Positions 1 to 8,789 of a stretch of 64,000 nt of DNA are shown here, one piece after another; the first letter of the stretch is position 1, and each line of letters starts with the position of its first letter. Source of the DNA: Sulfuritalea sp. (GTDB taxonomy: Bacteria; Pseudomonadota; Gammaproteobacteria; Burkholderiales; Rhodocyclaceae); contig JADJVS010000014.1 of NCBI GenBank assembly GCA_016710465.1, positions 1,054,001-1,118,000 on the forward strand. The letters run 5' to 3'. The position numbers and the translations under genes were made by a program. Under the pieces are notes generated by a model that saw only the letters and a program-made list of their open reading frames with translations, ran no database searches and had not been told where the DNA came from.

Positions 1-527
1 ACCGAGGCGACACCGAAGGCGGTGTTGAGCAGCATCGGCCAGATCGAGCAGATGAAGATGACGAAGATGCCCGAGATGTCCGAGTCCTTCAGGCTGTAGA
101 GCGCGAGCGGCATCCACGCCAGCGGCGAGATGGGTTTCAGCACCTGGATGAAGGGATCGAAGGCGCGGTAGAGCAGCGGCGACATGCCGATCACGAAGCC
201 GACCGGCAGCGCGATCAGCGTCGCCAGCAGGAAGCCGAGGGCGACGCGACCCAGCGAGTAGGCGATCTGGATGCCGATGCCCTTGTCGTTGGGACCCTTG
301 TCGTAGAACGGGTCGGACAGGTAGGTGACAAAGGACTTGCCGACCATGGCCGGGGTGGGGAAGCCTGTCTTCTGCTCCCCCTTGCCCATCAGCGCCGCGT
401 ACTCGGCATCGCCGCCGATGACCGCCGTCGATTCCCTGGGTTGCGTGGCAAGCTGCCATGCGCCGAGGAATACCAGCAGCAGCATCAGCGAGATGAAGGC
501 CGCCTTGAGGGTGAACTTGCTGACCAT
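1..527 (-). CDS. ntrB: Nitrate ABC transporter permease, NtrB/NrtB type (3' end outside window)
   Basis: Inner-membrane permease of a nitrate/nitrite/cyanate-type ABC importer. Translation from the ATG at 527 gives MVSKFTLKAAFISLML, a first membrane helix, then a periplasmic stretch and the typical NtrB segment with ALGFLLATLIALPVGF followed by GMSPLLYRAFDPFIQVLKPI and PLAWMPLALY, matching the BPD_transp_1 fold of this family. The frame stays open to the left edge, so roughly the C-terminal third is missing. It begins 8 bp after the stop of the substrate-binding gene, so the two are almost certainly one operon; an ATPase gene (ntrC/nasD type) would be expected next, outside the window. The family call is secure; nitrate as substrate rests on the NrtA neighbour. 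Confidence 0.9.
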   Translation of the reverse strand, partial: MVSKFTLKAAFISLMLLLVFLGAWQLATQPRESTAVIGGDAEYAALMGKGEQKTGFPTPAMVGKSFVTYLSDPFYDKGPNDKGIGIQIAYSLGRVALGFLLATLIALPVGFVIGMSPLLYRAFDPFIQVLKPISPLAWMPLALYSLKDSDISGIFVIFICSIWPMLLNTAFGVAS

Positions 528-535
528 GATTCCGC

Positions 536-1891
536 CTATGCCTTCTTGATGGCGAAGCTGTTGACGTAGGCGTCGGCCTTGGCCGGGTCGAACTCCTTGC
601 CCATGACCTTGAACTTCTTCATGCTCTCCTTGGGCGGCGTCATGCCGACTTCGGTCATGTACTTCTTCGCGTCGGTCAGCAGGTACACCTTCTCGGCGAT
701 GTCCTTGTACTTGACTTCGCCCTTGACATAGCCCCAGCGCTTCATCTGCGTCAGGATCCAGTAGGCCATCGAATACCAGGGGAAGGGATCGTAGTCCACG
801 CGCTCGGGCACGTTCTTCACGTTGCCCAGGCCGTCGGCAAATTTGCCGGTCAGCACCTGTTCGAGAACCGCCTTGGGCTGGTTCAGGTAGTTGGCGGGCG
901 AGAGCACCTCGGCCATGATCGGCCGGCTCTTCGGGTCGCGTGCCATGGCGGCGGCCTTTAGAATCGCGCGGTACAGCGCGGCGAAGCTGTTCGGGTTCTG
1001 CTTGATGAAGTCGGCCGGCGCGGCGAACGAGCAGCAGGGATGGCCGTCCCAGATTTCGCGCGAGAGGATGTGGATGAAGCCCAGTTCGTCATACACCGCG
1101 CGCTGGTTCACCGGGTCGGGTCCGAGGAAGCCGTCGATGTTGCCGGCGCGCAGGTTGGCCACCATCTCGGGCGGCGGCACCACGCGCAACTGCACGTCGG
1201 TGTCGGGGTTGATGCCGTGCTCGGCGAGGTAGTAGCGCAACAGCAGGTTGTGGATCGAGAATTCGAAGGGGATGGCGAACTTGAAGCCCTTCCAGTTCTT
1301 CGGGTCGCGGTTGCTCTTGTGCTTGTTGGCCATCACGATGGCCTGGCCGTTGATGTTCTGGATGGTCATCACGCTGGTGGCCGATGGGTTGGACCCCACG
1401 CCCATCGAGATGGCGATCGGCATCGGCGCCAGCATGTGGCTGGCGTCGTATTCCTTGTTCAGCACCTTGTCGCGGATCAGCGCCCAGCCGGCGGTCTTGA
1501 CCATGCTGACGTTGAGCCCCTCCTTCTTGTAGAAGCCGAGGGGGTCGGCCATGATCAGGGGGCTCGCGCAGGTGATCGGGATGAAGCCGACCTTGAGGTC
1601 CTTCTTTTCCAGGCTGCCCTTTTCCTGGGCCATGGCTTCCAGTGCGCCGAAAGGCACCAGCGAGGAAATCGCCGCCCAGGCGGTCGAAGCGCCGACGGCG
1701 GAGAGGAATTTGCGTCGCTCGCCGTCATGCGGGAACAGCGCCTTCATGACGGCGGTCTGGACCACGCGGCTGTTCAGCGCATCGACGTCGCCGGCGCCGA
1801 CTGCGATGTCGTGCTGGGTCTGCGTCGCGTGCTGGCCGCAGTTGCAGGTGGTGATGGAGCTGTTCGCGTCGAACGGATCGTGCAGTGCCAT
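536..1891 (-). CDS. nrtA: Nitrate ABC transporter substrate-binding protein (NrtA/CmpA family), Tat-exported
   Basis: Periplasmic nitrate-binding component, 451 aa from the ATG at 1891, which has a GGGAG ribosome site 5 nt upstream; the frame stays open upstream but with no better start. The N-terminus carries a CNCGQH cluster common in betaproteobacterial NrtA proteins, then a twin-arginine signal (ERRKFLSAVGAS, a hydrophobic stretch, ending near AMAQ), so export by the Tat route is likely. The mature part is an NMT1/NrtA-like solute-binding domain with the typical KVGFIPITCASPLIMA start and DGHPCCSF motif near the ligand site. It lies just before the permease gene and has a sigma-54 type promoter 36 bp upstream of the start, pointing to nitrogen-limitation control. 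Confidence 0.92.
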   Translation of the reverse strand: MALHDPFDANSSITTCNCGQHATQTQHDIAVGAGDVDALNSRVVQTAVMKALFPHDGERRKFLSAVGASTAWAAISSLVPFGALEAMAQEKGSLEKKDLKVGFIPITCASPLIMADPLGFYKKEGLNVSMVKTAGWALIRDKVLNKEYDASHMLAPMPIAISMGVGSNPSATSVMTIQNINGQAIVMANKHKSNRDPKNWKGFKFAIPFEFSIHNLLLRYYLAEHGINPDTDVQLRVVPPPEMVANLRAGNIDGFLGPDPVNQRAVYDELGFIHILSREIWDGHPCCSFAAPADFIKQNPNSFAALYRAILKAAAMARDPKSRPIMAEVLSPANYLNQPKAVLEQVLTGKFADGLGNVKNVPERVDYDPFPWYSMAYWILTQMKRWGYVKGEVKYKDIAEKVYLLTDAKKYMTEVGMTPPKESMKKFKVMGKEFDPAKADAYVNSFAIKKA

Positions 1892-2422
1892 GGTGCTCTC
1901 CCGGTGATTGGAATGAGCAACCCATCGCAGACAGCGTGCCAGTCGCTGCAACTCCATGTTCTGCCGCGCAAATTGCCATTGGTGGGGCGGCGCGACGGCG
2001 AAATATGCGTGTTCGCTTATGAGCCTGCGCACCATGGCGGGGCGTGAGGCGAGGCGTTGACGCCGTTTTGGTGCGCCGCCTGGTTCGCGGCTAGCGTGGA
2101 AGCGCGGCGCATTGCAGAGCATGGTTGCATGCGGCGGTGCCACGACGTCGACAGCGAAGGCAACCGCCTGCGGCGCGACATGCCGGGTACCGTTGTGGCG
2201 ACTAGTGGTGACGGCGCGGCCCATGCGGTGGAGTTCGCCGACGTCGGCGGCGCGATCGCGGTGGTGACGATCACGGCGCATCCGCTTCACGCCCGAAAAC
2301 ACCCTCGGGGCTTGCGGGGCCGATCAGTTTTTGCCATGCACCGATAACCGAAGCATGGCCGCTCGGACCTGCCGGTCTGTTAGTCTGGAAGCCACCAAAA
2401 ACCAGACTTGGGAGGGGACATC
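1892..2422. other. Intergenic region between nrtA and the divergent sqr
   Basis: This 531-bp stretch separates two divergent operons. I find no convincing gene: the open frames in it are short, overlap each other on both strands, and lack ribosome sites or family motifs. It contains the sigma-54 type promoter for nrtA at 1927-1941 and presumably activator sites further upstream. A strong sigma-70 promoter for sqr is not evident. Separate GCACC and GGTGC half-sites occur near 2028 and 2070 but not with NtrC-like spacing. Confidence 0.6.
1927..1941 (-). promoter_or_regulatory. Sigma-54 (RpoN) type -24/-12 promoter of nrtAB
   Basis: On the minus strand the sequence reads TGGCAC-GCTGT-CTGC. The -24 element is perfect and the GC of the -12 element has the right spacing; one base differs from the TGGCAC-N5-TTGC consensus. 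Transcription would start near 1915, giving a leader of about 25 nt to the nrtA ATG at 1891. It matches the arrangement seen at nirB and narK in this window. Confidence 0.65.
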
Positions 2423-3697
2423 ATGGCTCACATCGTAATTCTTGGCGCCGGCATCGGGGGCATGCCTGCAGCGTATGAAATGCGCGAAATCCTGCGCCCC
2501 GGCGATACGCTGACGGTGATATCCAACAATCCGAAGCACCACTTCACGCCCTCGAACCCCTGGGTTGCCGTCGATTGGCGCAAGCGCGACGCGATTGAAG
2601 TGGACATCGCCCCCCTGCTGGCCAAGAAAAATATTGCCTTCATTCCGGTCGGCGCCAAGCGGGTGCATCCGGACAAAAACCAGATCGAACTGGACGACGG
2701 CCGCAGCATCGATTACGACTTCCTGGTCATCGCCACCGGCCCCAAACTGGCCTTCGACGAGGTCGAGGGACTCGGGCCGAAAGGGCATACGCATTCGGTC
2801 TGCCATGTTGACCATGCGGTCGAGGCCGAGCAGGCCTGGCAGGAGTTCGTCAAGAGTCCCGGCCCCATCGTCGTCGGTGCGGTGCAGATGGCCTCCTGCT
2901 ACGGCCCGGCCTACGAGTTCGCCATGATCATGGACACCGACCTGCGTCGGCGCAAGATCCGCGACAAGGTGCCGATGACCTTCGTTACCGCCGAGCCTTA
3001 CATCGGGCACCTCGGCCTGGGCGGCGTCGGCGACTCCAAGGGCCTGATCGAGTCGGTGATGCGCGAGCGCCACATCAAGTGGATCTGCAATGCCAAGACC
3101 ACCAAGGTCGAGGCCGGCAAGATGTACGTCACCGAACACAACGACGACGGCACGCCGAAGAAAGAGCATGTGCTCGACTTCAAATATTCGATGATGCTGC
3201 CGGCCTTCAGGGGCATCGACGCCGTGATCGGCATCGAGGGCCTGGCCAATCCGCGCGGCTTCATCCTGATCGATGCCTTCCAGCGCAATCCGACGTTCAA
3301 GAACGTCTATTCGGTGGGCGTCTGCGTCGCCATCCCGCCCGTGGAGGCGACCCCGGTGCCGACCGGCGCGCCCAAGACCGGCTACATGATCGAGTCGATG
3401 GTCAGCGCCACGGTGCATAACATCCGCGAGGCGCTGGAGGGCAAGGAGCCGAGCCACAAGGCGACCTGGAATGCCGTCTGCCTGGCCGATTTCGGCGACA
3501 ACGGCGCGGCCTTCGTCGCCCTGCCGCAGATTCCGCCGCGCAATGTGAACTGGTTCTCCCAGGGCAAGTGGGTGCATCTGGCCAAGGTGGCCTTCGAGAA
3601 GTTCTACATGCGCAAGATCAGGAAGGGAACCAGCGAGCACATTTTCGAAAAGATGGTGCTCAACGCCATGGGCATCATGAAACTGAAGGACAAGTAG
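2423..3697 (+). CDS. sqr: Sulfide:quinone oxidoreductase
   Basis: FAD flavoprotein of 424 aa that oxidises sulfide and passes electrons to quinone at the membrane. The start is the ATG at 2423 behind GGGAGGGG. Visible features: the dinucleotide fold GAGIGGMPAA at residues 8-17, the FTPSNPWVAVDW segment at 41-52, the IATGPKLAF motif at 103-111, and the three catalytic cysteines at 127, 159 and 353, at nearly the same positions as the Acidithiobacillus ferrooxidans enzyme (128, 160, 356). PVPTGAPKTGYMIE near 312-324 is the second FAD-binding region. The strong match to that enzyme along its whole length, including the C-terminal membrane-binding VHLAKVAFEK, makes this firm. It is transcribed alone, divergently from nrtA; it implies sulfide use or detoxification. 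Confidence 0.93.
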   Translation: MAHIVILGAGIGGMPAAYEMREILRPGDTLTVISNNPKHHFTPSNPWVAVDWRKRDAIEVDIAPLLAKKNIAFIPVGAKRVHPDKNQIELDDGRSIDYDFLVIATGPKLAFDEVEGLGPKGHTHSVCHVDHAVEAEQAWQEFVKSPGPIVVGAVQMASCYGPAYEFAMIMDTDLRRRKIRDKVPMTFVTAEPYIGHLGLGGVGDSKGLIESVMRERHIKWICNAKTTKVEAGKMYVTEHNDDGTPKKEHVLDFKYSMMLPAFRGIDAVIGIEGLANPRGFILIDAFQRNPTFKNVYSVGVCVAIPPVEATPVPTGAPKTGYMIESMVSATVHNIREALEGKEPSHKATWNAVCLADFGDNGAAFVALPQIPPRNVNWFSQGKWVHLAKVAFEKFYMRKIRKGTSEHIFEKMVLNAMGIMKLKDK

Positions 3698-3734
3698 CCG
3701 GTTCCCCGCGCACTGACCGCCCGCGTCCGCGCGC

Positions 3735-5006
3735 TCAGCGCGGATCGACGCGCAGCCACAGCGGCGCCTGGTGGCTGCCGGCGCGACCGAGGTCGGTGCG
3801 TGCCTTGAACTTTCCGGCGGCATCGCGTTGCGGATCGCCTTCGACTTCCAGCCATAGCGGGAAGGCCACGCCCGGCGCGATGCCGGCTTCGTCGAGGTCC
3901 AGCGCCAGTTCGAAGCGGCGGTGGCCGCTGACGCTGCTGGCGCCGCGCGCGCGTTCGTAGATCTGCCAGTGGGTGCGCGAGCGCGGCGCATGGTCGCCCC
4001 AGGGAAAGCGCATCGCACGCAGCGAGCTCACCTCGCCGGCGCGGCCGACGAAGGCACGCTCGTTGTCCAGCCAGGGCGAAAGCCCGATGTGGAACCAGAC
4101 GCGGAACTGGTCGAAGCCCTCGCTCGTCGTGTCGGCCGGCACGTCGGCGGCGAAATAGAGGTAGCGCGCGTCGCCGGCGACATGCACCACAGTGCCCAGC
4201 GCCTGCGGCGCCAGTTCGATGCGGCGGGCGCCGCGCCATTCATCCGCGCCGATGCTGCCGTCGAGTTGCGGCGGCGTCGCGAGGTAGGGAATGTCCAGCA
4301 CTTCCTGCCCGGCCGGCGCCTTGCGCGCGGCGGCCAAGCGACTGCGCGCGGACTTGGTCCAATCCTCGAAATTGCGCCACGGCGGGAAGTTCCAGCGCCG
4401 CACTCCCGCGCCGTCGACGCGCGCCCAGCCCTCGTCCTCGGTCAGCAGTGCATAGCGCGCCAAGCGCTGGTGATCATCGGCGACGTCGGCCCAGCGCGGT
4501 TCGGCGGGCATCGCCACGAGCAGCGCATACACCGCCAGCGTGGCCGACGCGGCGAACCACGCGCGACCCGGCCACGACAGCTTGCGCAGCCAGGCGATCC
4601 ACACCACGACGGCGATCAGCCCGGTGAGCACCGCGCTGCCGGCAAACACCAGGCGTCCGATGTCGGCGAGATCGAAACCCAGCGCCGACGAGACGCCGCC
4701 CACGCCACCCGCGGCGGAGAAGCCGCGCCGGCTGCTGCCCCAGGCGATCCAGGCTGGAATCACCGCGAACAGGGTGAGGATGCAGTTGCCGATCACGGCC
4801 GGCACCCAGGGCGGCGTGCGACCGTGGCTGAGCAGGCTGGCGCCGGCCAGCGCAAATACGCCGCCCGCCGCCAGCAGCACCCAGATCGGCGCATTGAGTC
4901 CGCGCAAGGCATCGGGCCAGGTGCCGGCACCCAGGGCAAGGATGCCGGCGCCGACCGCCAGCACGATCAGGCCGACGGCATCGCGTTGCCCGCGACCGGC
5001 GCTCAT
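3735..5006 (-). CDS. Membrane protein with C-terminal carbohydrate-binding-like (CBM9/DOMON-type) domain, function unknown
   Basis: Protein of 423 aa from the ATG at 5006. The first 170 residues hold about four to five predicted membrane helices (for example AVGLIVLAVGAGILALGAG, WVLLAAGGVFALAGASLL and LVFAGSAVLTGLIAVVVW). After a linker, the last ~180 residues begin ATPPQLDGSIGADEW and continue through beta-rich sequence with YLYFAADVPADT, which resembles the CBM9-like or DOMON/cytochrome b558 fold used to bind sugars or haem on the periplasmic side. No catalytic motif is visible. It ends 37 bp from sqr, converging with it, and has no clear partners. The product name is descriptive only. Confidence 0.6.
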   Translation of the reverse strand: MSAGRGQRDAVGLIVLAVGAGILALGAGTWPDALRGLNAPIWVLLAAGGVFALAGASLLSHGRTPPWVPAVIGNCILTLFAVIPAWIAWGSSRRGFSAAGGVGGVSSALGFDLADIGRLVFAGSAVLTGLIAVVVWIAWLRKLSWPGRAWFAASATLAVYALLVAMPAEPRWADVADDHQRLARYALLTEDEGWARVDGAGVRRWNFPPWRNFEDWTKSARSRLAAARKAPAGQEVLDIPYLATPPQLDGSIGADEWRGARRIELAPQALGTVVHVAGDARYLYFAADVPADTTSEGFDQFRVWFHIGLSPWLDNERAFVGRAGEVSSLRAMRFPWGDHAPRSRTHWQIYERARGASSVSGHRRFELALDLDEAGIAPGVAFPLWLEVEGDPQRDAAGKFKARTDLGRAGSHQAPLWLRVDPR

Positions 5007-5148
5007 GGTCCGTCCTCAGTCACGACTGCGGCGCTGGTTGCCGCCAACGCCAGCCAGGTGCGCGGTCCCTCGCGGAAGGTCGCCAGGTGGCTGCGTGATG
5101 CCGGCGGATGGGTGGCGGGCGCGGGCATGGCCGGATTGTCCCGCAAAA

Positions 5149-5172
5149 AGTCGGCGCTGGCGGGACGGCGAT
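5149..5172 (+). repeat. Dispersed 24-bp repeat, copy 1 (consensus form)
   Basis: Exactly AGTCGGCGCTGGCGGGACGGCGAT, the form used here as consensus. It lies in the gap between the 5' end of the membrane-protein gene and the 3' end of hsdR, 74 bp beyond the hsdR stop. Confidence 0.9.
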
Positions 5173-5246
5173 CAAGCGCCTGCGACGACGCTCACTGAGC
5201 GGCATTGCGCTTCGGCGCTGCCCGGATCAGCGTCGACAATGCAGCG

Positions 5247-7553
5247 TCACACTCGTTCGACGTAAAGATACTGCTGGAAGCCGCTGAACACCTTGCCGAT
5301 CTCATCCGGCTTGCCCAGGTCGGCTACCGCGTCCGCAATCGAGTCGTGATACTTCAGCCTCAACAGTGGCGTCAGCTTGGACTGGTCGAGTTCTTCGACG
5401 CCGACGCTGACATAGTGGGACAGAACGAAGTCAAGGAAGGTCCGTTGCCTGTCGGTGAAATGCCCGCCGATCAGCGCTTTTGCCCTGGCGGCGCGCTCCT
5501 CGCGGGTCAGCGGCTCCAGCGCATACGCAACGTGGGCCAGCACATCGAACAGGTCGCTCTTTTCGGCGTCGATCAACTTCTGCATCTCGGCAAGCTGGTC
5601 GGCGCCGAAACCTTTCTCGGCCAGCCCGGCGAGCAGTTTGCGGCGCGTGTCGGGCGCGCTCCACATCGCCCGCAGCTCGTCCTCGTCCTTGAAAAACTCC
5701 GGCAGCTTGCCGAACAGCGCTTCCATGAACTGCGCCGCCGACATCGGCGTGCCGTCGGGATGCCAGAAGCTGGTCGCCATCATGTGCTGGATGTGGCGCG
5801 CCTTGCCGTCGGCGAGTTTTACCTTGACCCGGCGCCGGGGAGGCTGGCGATCATCGGGGTCCGGCTCACGTGCTTCGGGCGGTGGACGTGGCGCGGGCGG
5901 CGGATAGGGAATGTCCGGCTCTATGGGTTCGCCATCCCATTCGACATCGTTGAAGTGATGGTGCGCCCGGACGAAATCGTAAATCGTGAAATAGTCCTTG
6001 CCGTCGAAAAGCCGTGTGCCGCGCCCGATGATCTGCTTGAACTCGATCATCGAATTGATGGGTCGCAGCAGCACGATGTTGCGCACGTTGCGCGCATCGA
6101 CGCCGGTCGACAGCTTCTGCGAGGTGGTCAGGATGGTCGGGATGCTCTTTTCGTTGTCCTGAAAGTCGCGTAAGAATTGATCGCCCAGGGCACCGTCGTC
6201 GGCTGTCACCCGCTGGCAGTAGTTGGGGTCGCTGCTGGTTTTGATCTGGTTGATCAGGTCGCGGATCACCAGCGCATGGGTCTGGTTGGCGCAGAACACC
6301 AGTGTCTTCTCGCGCTGGTCGATCTGCCCCATGAAGATCTCGACGCGCTTCTTCTCTCGTTCCCGGATTTCGATGATGCGGTTGAAGTCGGCTTCCTCGT
6401 AGCGCTTGCCGGCCTCGATCTCGCCCTCGACCACGGTGTCATCGGGCGTGAACACGTAATCGTCCAGCGTCGTGGCGATCTGCTTGACGCGGAAGGGCGT
6501 GAGGTAACCGTCGTTGATGCCGTCCTTGAGCGAATAGACGAACACCGGCTCGCCGAAGTAGGCATAAGTGTCCACATTGTCCTGGCGCTTCGGCGTCGCC
6601 GTCAGGCCAAGCTGCACGGCCGGCGCGAAGTAGTCGAGGATGCCGCGCCAGTTGCCCTCGTCGTTCGCACCGCCGCGATGGCATTCGTCGATGACGATGA
6701 AATCGAAGAAATCCGGCGGGTAGTCACCGAAATGTGGCGCACCGTCAGCACCGCTCATGAAGGTCTGGAAGATGGTGAAGAAGATGCTGCCGTTCTTCGG
6801 CACCTTGCCCTTCTTGCGGATGTCGTCCGGCGCGATGCGCACCAGCGCGTCGTCGGGAAATGCCGAGAAGGCGTTGAAGGCCTGGTCGGCGAGGATGTTG
6901 CGGTCGGCGAGGAACAGGATGCGCGGCCGGCGCGTCGGCTCCCCGCCCAGGTTCCATCGCGAGTGAAACAGCTTCCACGCGATCTGGAAGGCGATGAAGG
7001 TCTTGCCCGTGCCCGTCGCCAGCGTCAGCAGGATACGCTTGCGCCCCTCGGCCAGCGCCGCCAGCACGCGCTCGACGGCTATGTCCTGGTAGTAGCGGCC
7101 CTGAAAGAAGCCACCCCTGTCCTCGAAGGGCACGGCGGCGAAGCGGTCGCGCCAGGTGTTCGCCGTGGCGAAAGTCAGGCTCCATAGTTCTTCGGGTGTC
7201 GGGTAGGTCGGCAGTTCGCCCTCCACCCCGGTCTGCATGTCGATGCCGTAAATGCCCCGGCCGTTGGTGGCGTAGGTGAAGCGCACGGCCAGCTTGCCGG
7301 CGTAGTCCTTGGCCTGGCCGACACCTTCGGTCAGTTCCTTGTCCCTGGCCTTGGCCTCCACCACCGCCAGCTTGGTGTTGCGGTATTCCAGAACGTAGTC
7401 CGCGCTCAAGGCTTTCCCGCGCTTGCCCGCGCCTTCCAGCCGCCCGAGCGTGATCGGGTATTCGCGCCGGACCCGGCTGCCCTCGACCTTGCCCCAGCCG
7501 GCGGCGGCCAGCGCGGGGTCGATGTGTTCAGCACGGGTCTCGGCCTCGTTCAT
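5247..7553 (-). CDS. hsdR: Type I restriction enzyme, R subunit (EcoEI-like), cassette 1
   Basis: Motor and nuclease subunit of a type I R-M system, 768 aa from the ATG at 7553. An N-terminal PD-(D/E)xK nuclease domain is seen as D52 with E66-A-K68 in AVVEAKA; Walker A is ATGTGKT at 179-185; the DEAD-box variant DECH is at 289-292; helicase motif VI is QIIGRGTRLFDG. The C-terminal part (LKYHDSIADAVADL and similar) fits the EcoEI R C-terminal domain. The length is usual for the short EcoEI class. The start codon overlaps the stop of fic by one base (TGATG), so the two are translationally coupled. It is separated from its hsdM and hsdS by the AlbA and fic genes. Confidence 0.93.
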   Translation of the reverse strand: MNEAETRAEHIDPALAAAGWGKVEGSRVRREYPITLGRLEGAGKRGKALSADYVLEYRNTKLAVVEAKARDKELTEGVGQAKDYAGKLAVRFTYATNGRGIYGIDMQTGVEGELPTYPTPEELWSLTFATANTWRDRFAAVPFEDRGGFFQGRYYQDIAVERVLAALAEGRKRILLTLATGTGKTFIAFQIAWKLFHSRWNLGGEPTRRPRILFLADRNILADQAFNAFSAFPDDALVRIAPDDIRKKGKVPKNGSIFFTIFQTFMSGADGAPHFGDYPPDFFDFIVIDECHRGGANDEGNWRGILDYFAPAVQLGLTATPKRQDNVDTYAYFGEPVFVYSLKDGINDGYLTPFRVKQIATTLDDYVFTPDDTVVEGEIEAGKRYEEADFNRIIEIREREKKRVEIFMGQIDQREKTLVFCANQTHALVIRDLINQIKTSSDPNYCQRVTADDGALGDQFLRDFQDNEKSIPTILTTSQKLSTGVDARNVRNIVLLRPINSMIEFKQIIGRGTRLFDGKDYFTIYDFVRAHHHFNDVEWDGEPIEPDIPYPPPAPRPPPEAREPDPDDRQPPRRRVKVKLADGKARHIQHMMATSFWHPDGTPMSAAQFMEALFGKLPEFFKDEDELRAMWSAPDTRRKLLAGLAEKGFGADQLAEMQKLIDAEKSDLFDVLAHVAYALEPLTREERAARAKALIGGHFTDRQRTFLDFVLSHYVSVGVEELDQSKLTPLLRLKYHDSIADAVADLGKPDEIGKVFSGFQQYLYVERV

Positions 7554-8674
7554 CAAGCGGTTTTCCCGTAGGGGACAAATTCATTGCTGTCGCGCGTCAG
7601 CAATGCCATCAGCTTGGGATGGATGAACAGTTTCTCCTTTCCTGCATCCAGCTCGGTCAGCACGCCGACCGCGACCAACTGTTTCAAGTACAGCGAGGCC
7701 GTCTGCCGCTTGGCGATACCGGCCTCGGTCAGGCTGCTGATGCGGCAGTACGGCAACTGAAACAGCAGGCTGACCAGTTCGTGGCTATACACCTTGGGCA
7801 GGCTGGCGCGCACATACTCCGTGGTGTGGTCAGACAATGTCCGAATCGTTGCAATCTTTGCCGTCGTCCAACTGGCCGTTTGTTCCACCCCCTTGATGAT
7901 GTAGAGCACCCACGGCTCCCAGTCCTGCTCCCGTGTCACCTGCAACAACAAGCGGTAATAGTCCGCCTTGTTCTGGATGATGTAGCGGCTCAGGTACAGA
8001 ATCGGCAGGGTCAGCAAACCCTCCTGGATCAGGAACAGGCTGTTCAGCACGCGTCCCGTGCGGCCGTTGCCATCGGTAAATGGGTGGATCGCCTCGAACT
8101 GATAGTGGCCGACCGCCATGCGGATCAGGGGATCGAGGTCTATTTCGTTGTGCAGATAGCGTTCCCAGTTCGCCAAAAGATCCCGCAACAAGCCCTCGCC
8201 TTCTGGCGGTGTGTAGATGGTCTCGCCCGTTTTGTCGTTGATCAGCGTCGTGCCCGGCGTGCGGCGTACCGACATTTCCACGCCCTTGATCGTGGTGCAC
8301 ACCTGCTCGGCCGTGCGCGTATTGAGCGGCGTTTGTTTAAGCGCCCTGAAGCCTTCGAACAGCGAGCGGCTGTAACGCAAGGCTTCCTTGACGGCCGGGT
8401 TGGCCTGGGCCTCGTTGCCCACATGCCGGAACAGTTCGTCCGTGGTTGTCACGATGTTCTCGATTTCCGAACTGGCGCGGGCTTCGAGCAGCGGCAAGGT
8501 GTTGATCAGCATGGCCTGATTGGGAATCAGCTCGGCCGCCTGCTTGAGTTCGGCCAGCGCCGCGCGCGCGGTGATGCACTGCTTCAACACCGCACGGGTT
8601 TCCACCTCGCTTGCAGGCGGCAAGAGTGGGATGGCGTTGTAGGGGCGCTCAGGTTTCCAGTTTTCAGTGGTCAT
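7553..8674 (-). CDS. fic: Fic family protein (AMP-transferase type) with C-terminal winged helix
   Basis: 373 aa from the ATG at 8674; an in-frame TTG two codons upstream is less likely. The Fic core motif HPFTDGNGRTGR is intact from H197, predicting AMP transfer from ATP to a protein target. An N-terminal inhibitory helix motif S-x-x-x-E-N is present at residues 68-73 (SSEIEN), so this is a class II, self-inhibited Fic. The C-terminal ~80 residues (SLTEAGIAKRQTASLYLKQL) look like a winged helix-turn-helix, as in many Fic proteins linked to R-M genes. It has its own promoter with palindromic sites at 8707-8735 and is coupled to hsdR by a one-base overlap. A role in controlling or guarding the restriction subunit is inference. 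Confidence 0.9.
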   Translation of the reverse strand: MTTENWKPERPYNAIPLLPPASEVETRAVLKQCITARAALAELKQAAELIPNQAMLINTLPLLEARASSEIENIVTTTDELFRHVGNEAQANPAVKEALRYSRSLFEGFRALKQTPLNTRTAEQVCTTIKGVEMSVRRTPGTTLINDKTGETIYTPPEGEGLLRDLLANWERYLHNEIDLDPLIRMAVGHYQFEAIHPFTDGNGRTGRVLNSLFLIQEGLLTLPILYLSRYIIQNKADYYRLLLQVTREQDWEPWVLYIIKGVEQTASWTTAKIATIRTLSDHTTEYVRASLPKVYSHELVSLLFQLPYCRISSLTEAGIAKRQTASLYLKQLVAVGVLTELDAGKEKLFIHPKLMALLTRDSNEFVPYGKTA

Positions 8675-8706
8675 GTTCAATTTTTGAATTTTCTGGACAC
8701 AACTCC

Positions 8707-8735
8707 ACTTTATGTCGTCGAAATCGACATGTCAA
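8707..8735 (-). promoter_or_regulatory. Sigma-70 type promoter of fic-hsdR with operator in the spacer
   Basis: On the minus strand: TTGACA (8735-8730), a 17-nt spacer, TAAAGT (8712-8707). This near-consensus promoter would start transcription about 26 nt before the fic ATG. The spacer contains the inverted repeat ATGTCG-N7-CGACAT (8712-8730), so a bound protein would block RNA polymerase. Confidence 0.7.
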
Positions 8736-8762
8736 CGCAATGCGTCGATAATTTGTAGTTTT

Positions 8763-8789
8763 ATCGACACATTATCGGGATGTGTCGAT
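8763..8789. promoter_or_regulatory. Inverted repeat, likely operator upstream of fic
   Basis: ATCGACACAT-N7-ATGTGTCGAT is a perfect inverted repeat with 10-bp arms. Its half-site shares TGTCGA with the spacer palindrome at 8712-8730, and more single half-sites follow near 8833 and 8881. Together they suggest cooperative repressor binding, possibly by the winged helix of Fic itself. Confidence 0.55.

Noticed and set aside
1040..2047. Open frame of 335 codons on the plus strand across nrtA
   Set aside because: Mirror frame of nrtA, Val/Asp/His-rich, no ribosome site.
2324..4018. Open frame of 564 codons on the minus strand across sqr
   Set aside because: Antisense to sqr, whose catalytic cysteines and length are intact; no recognisable domain.
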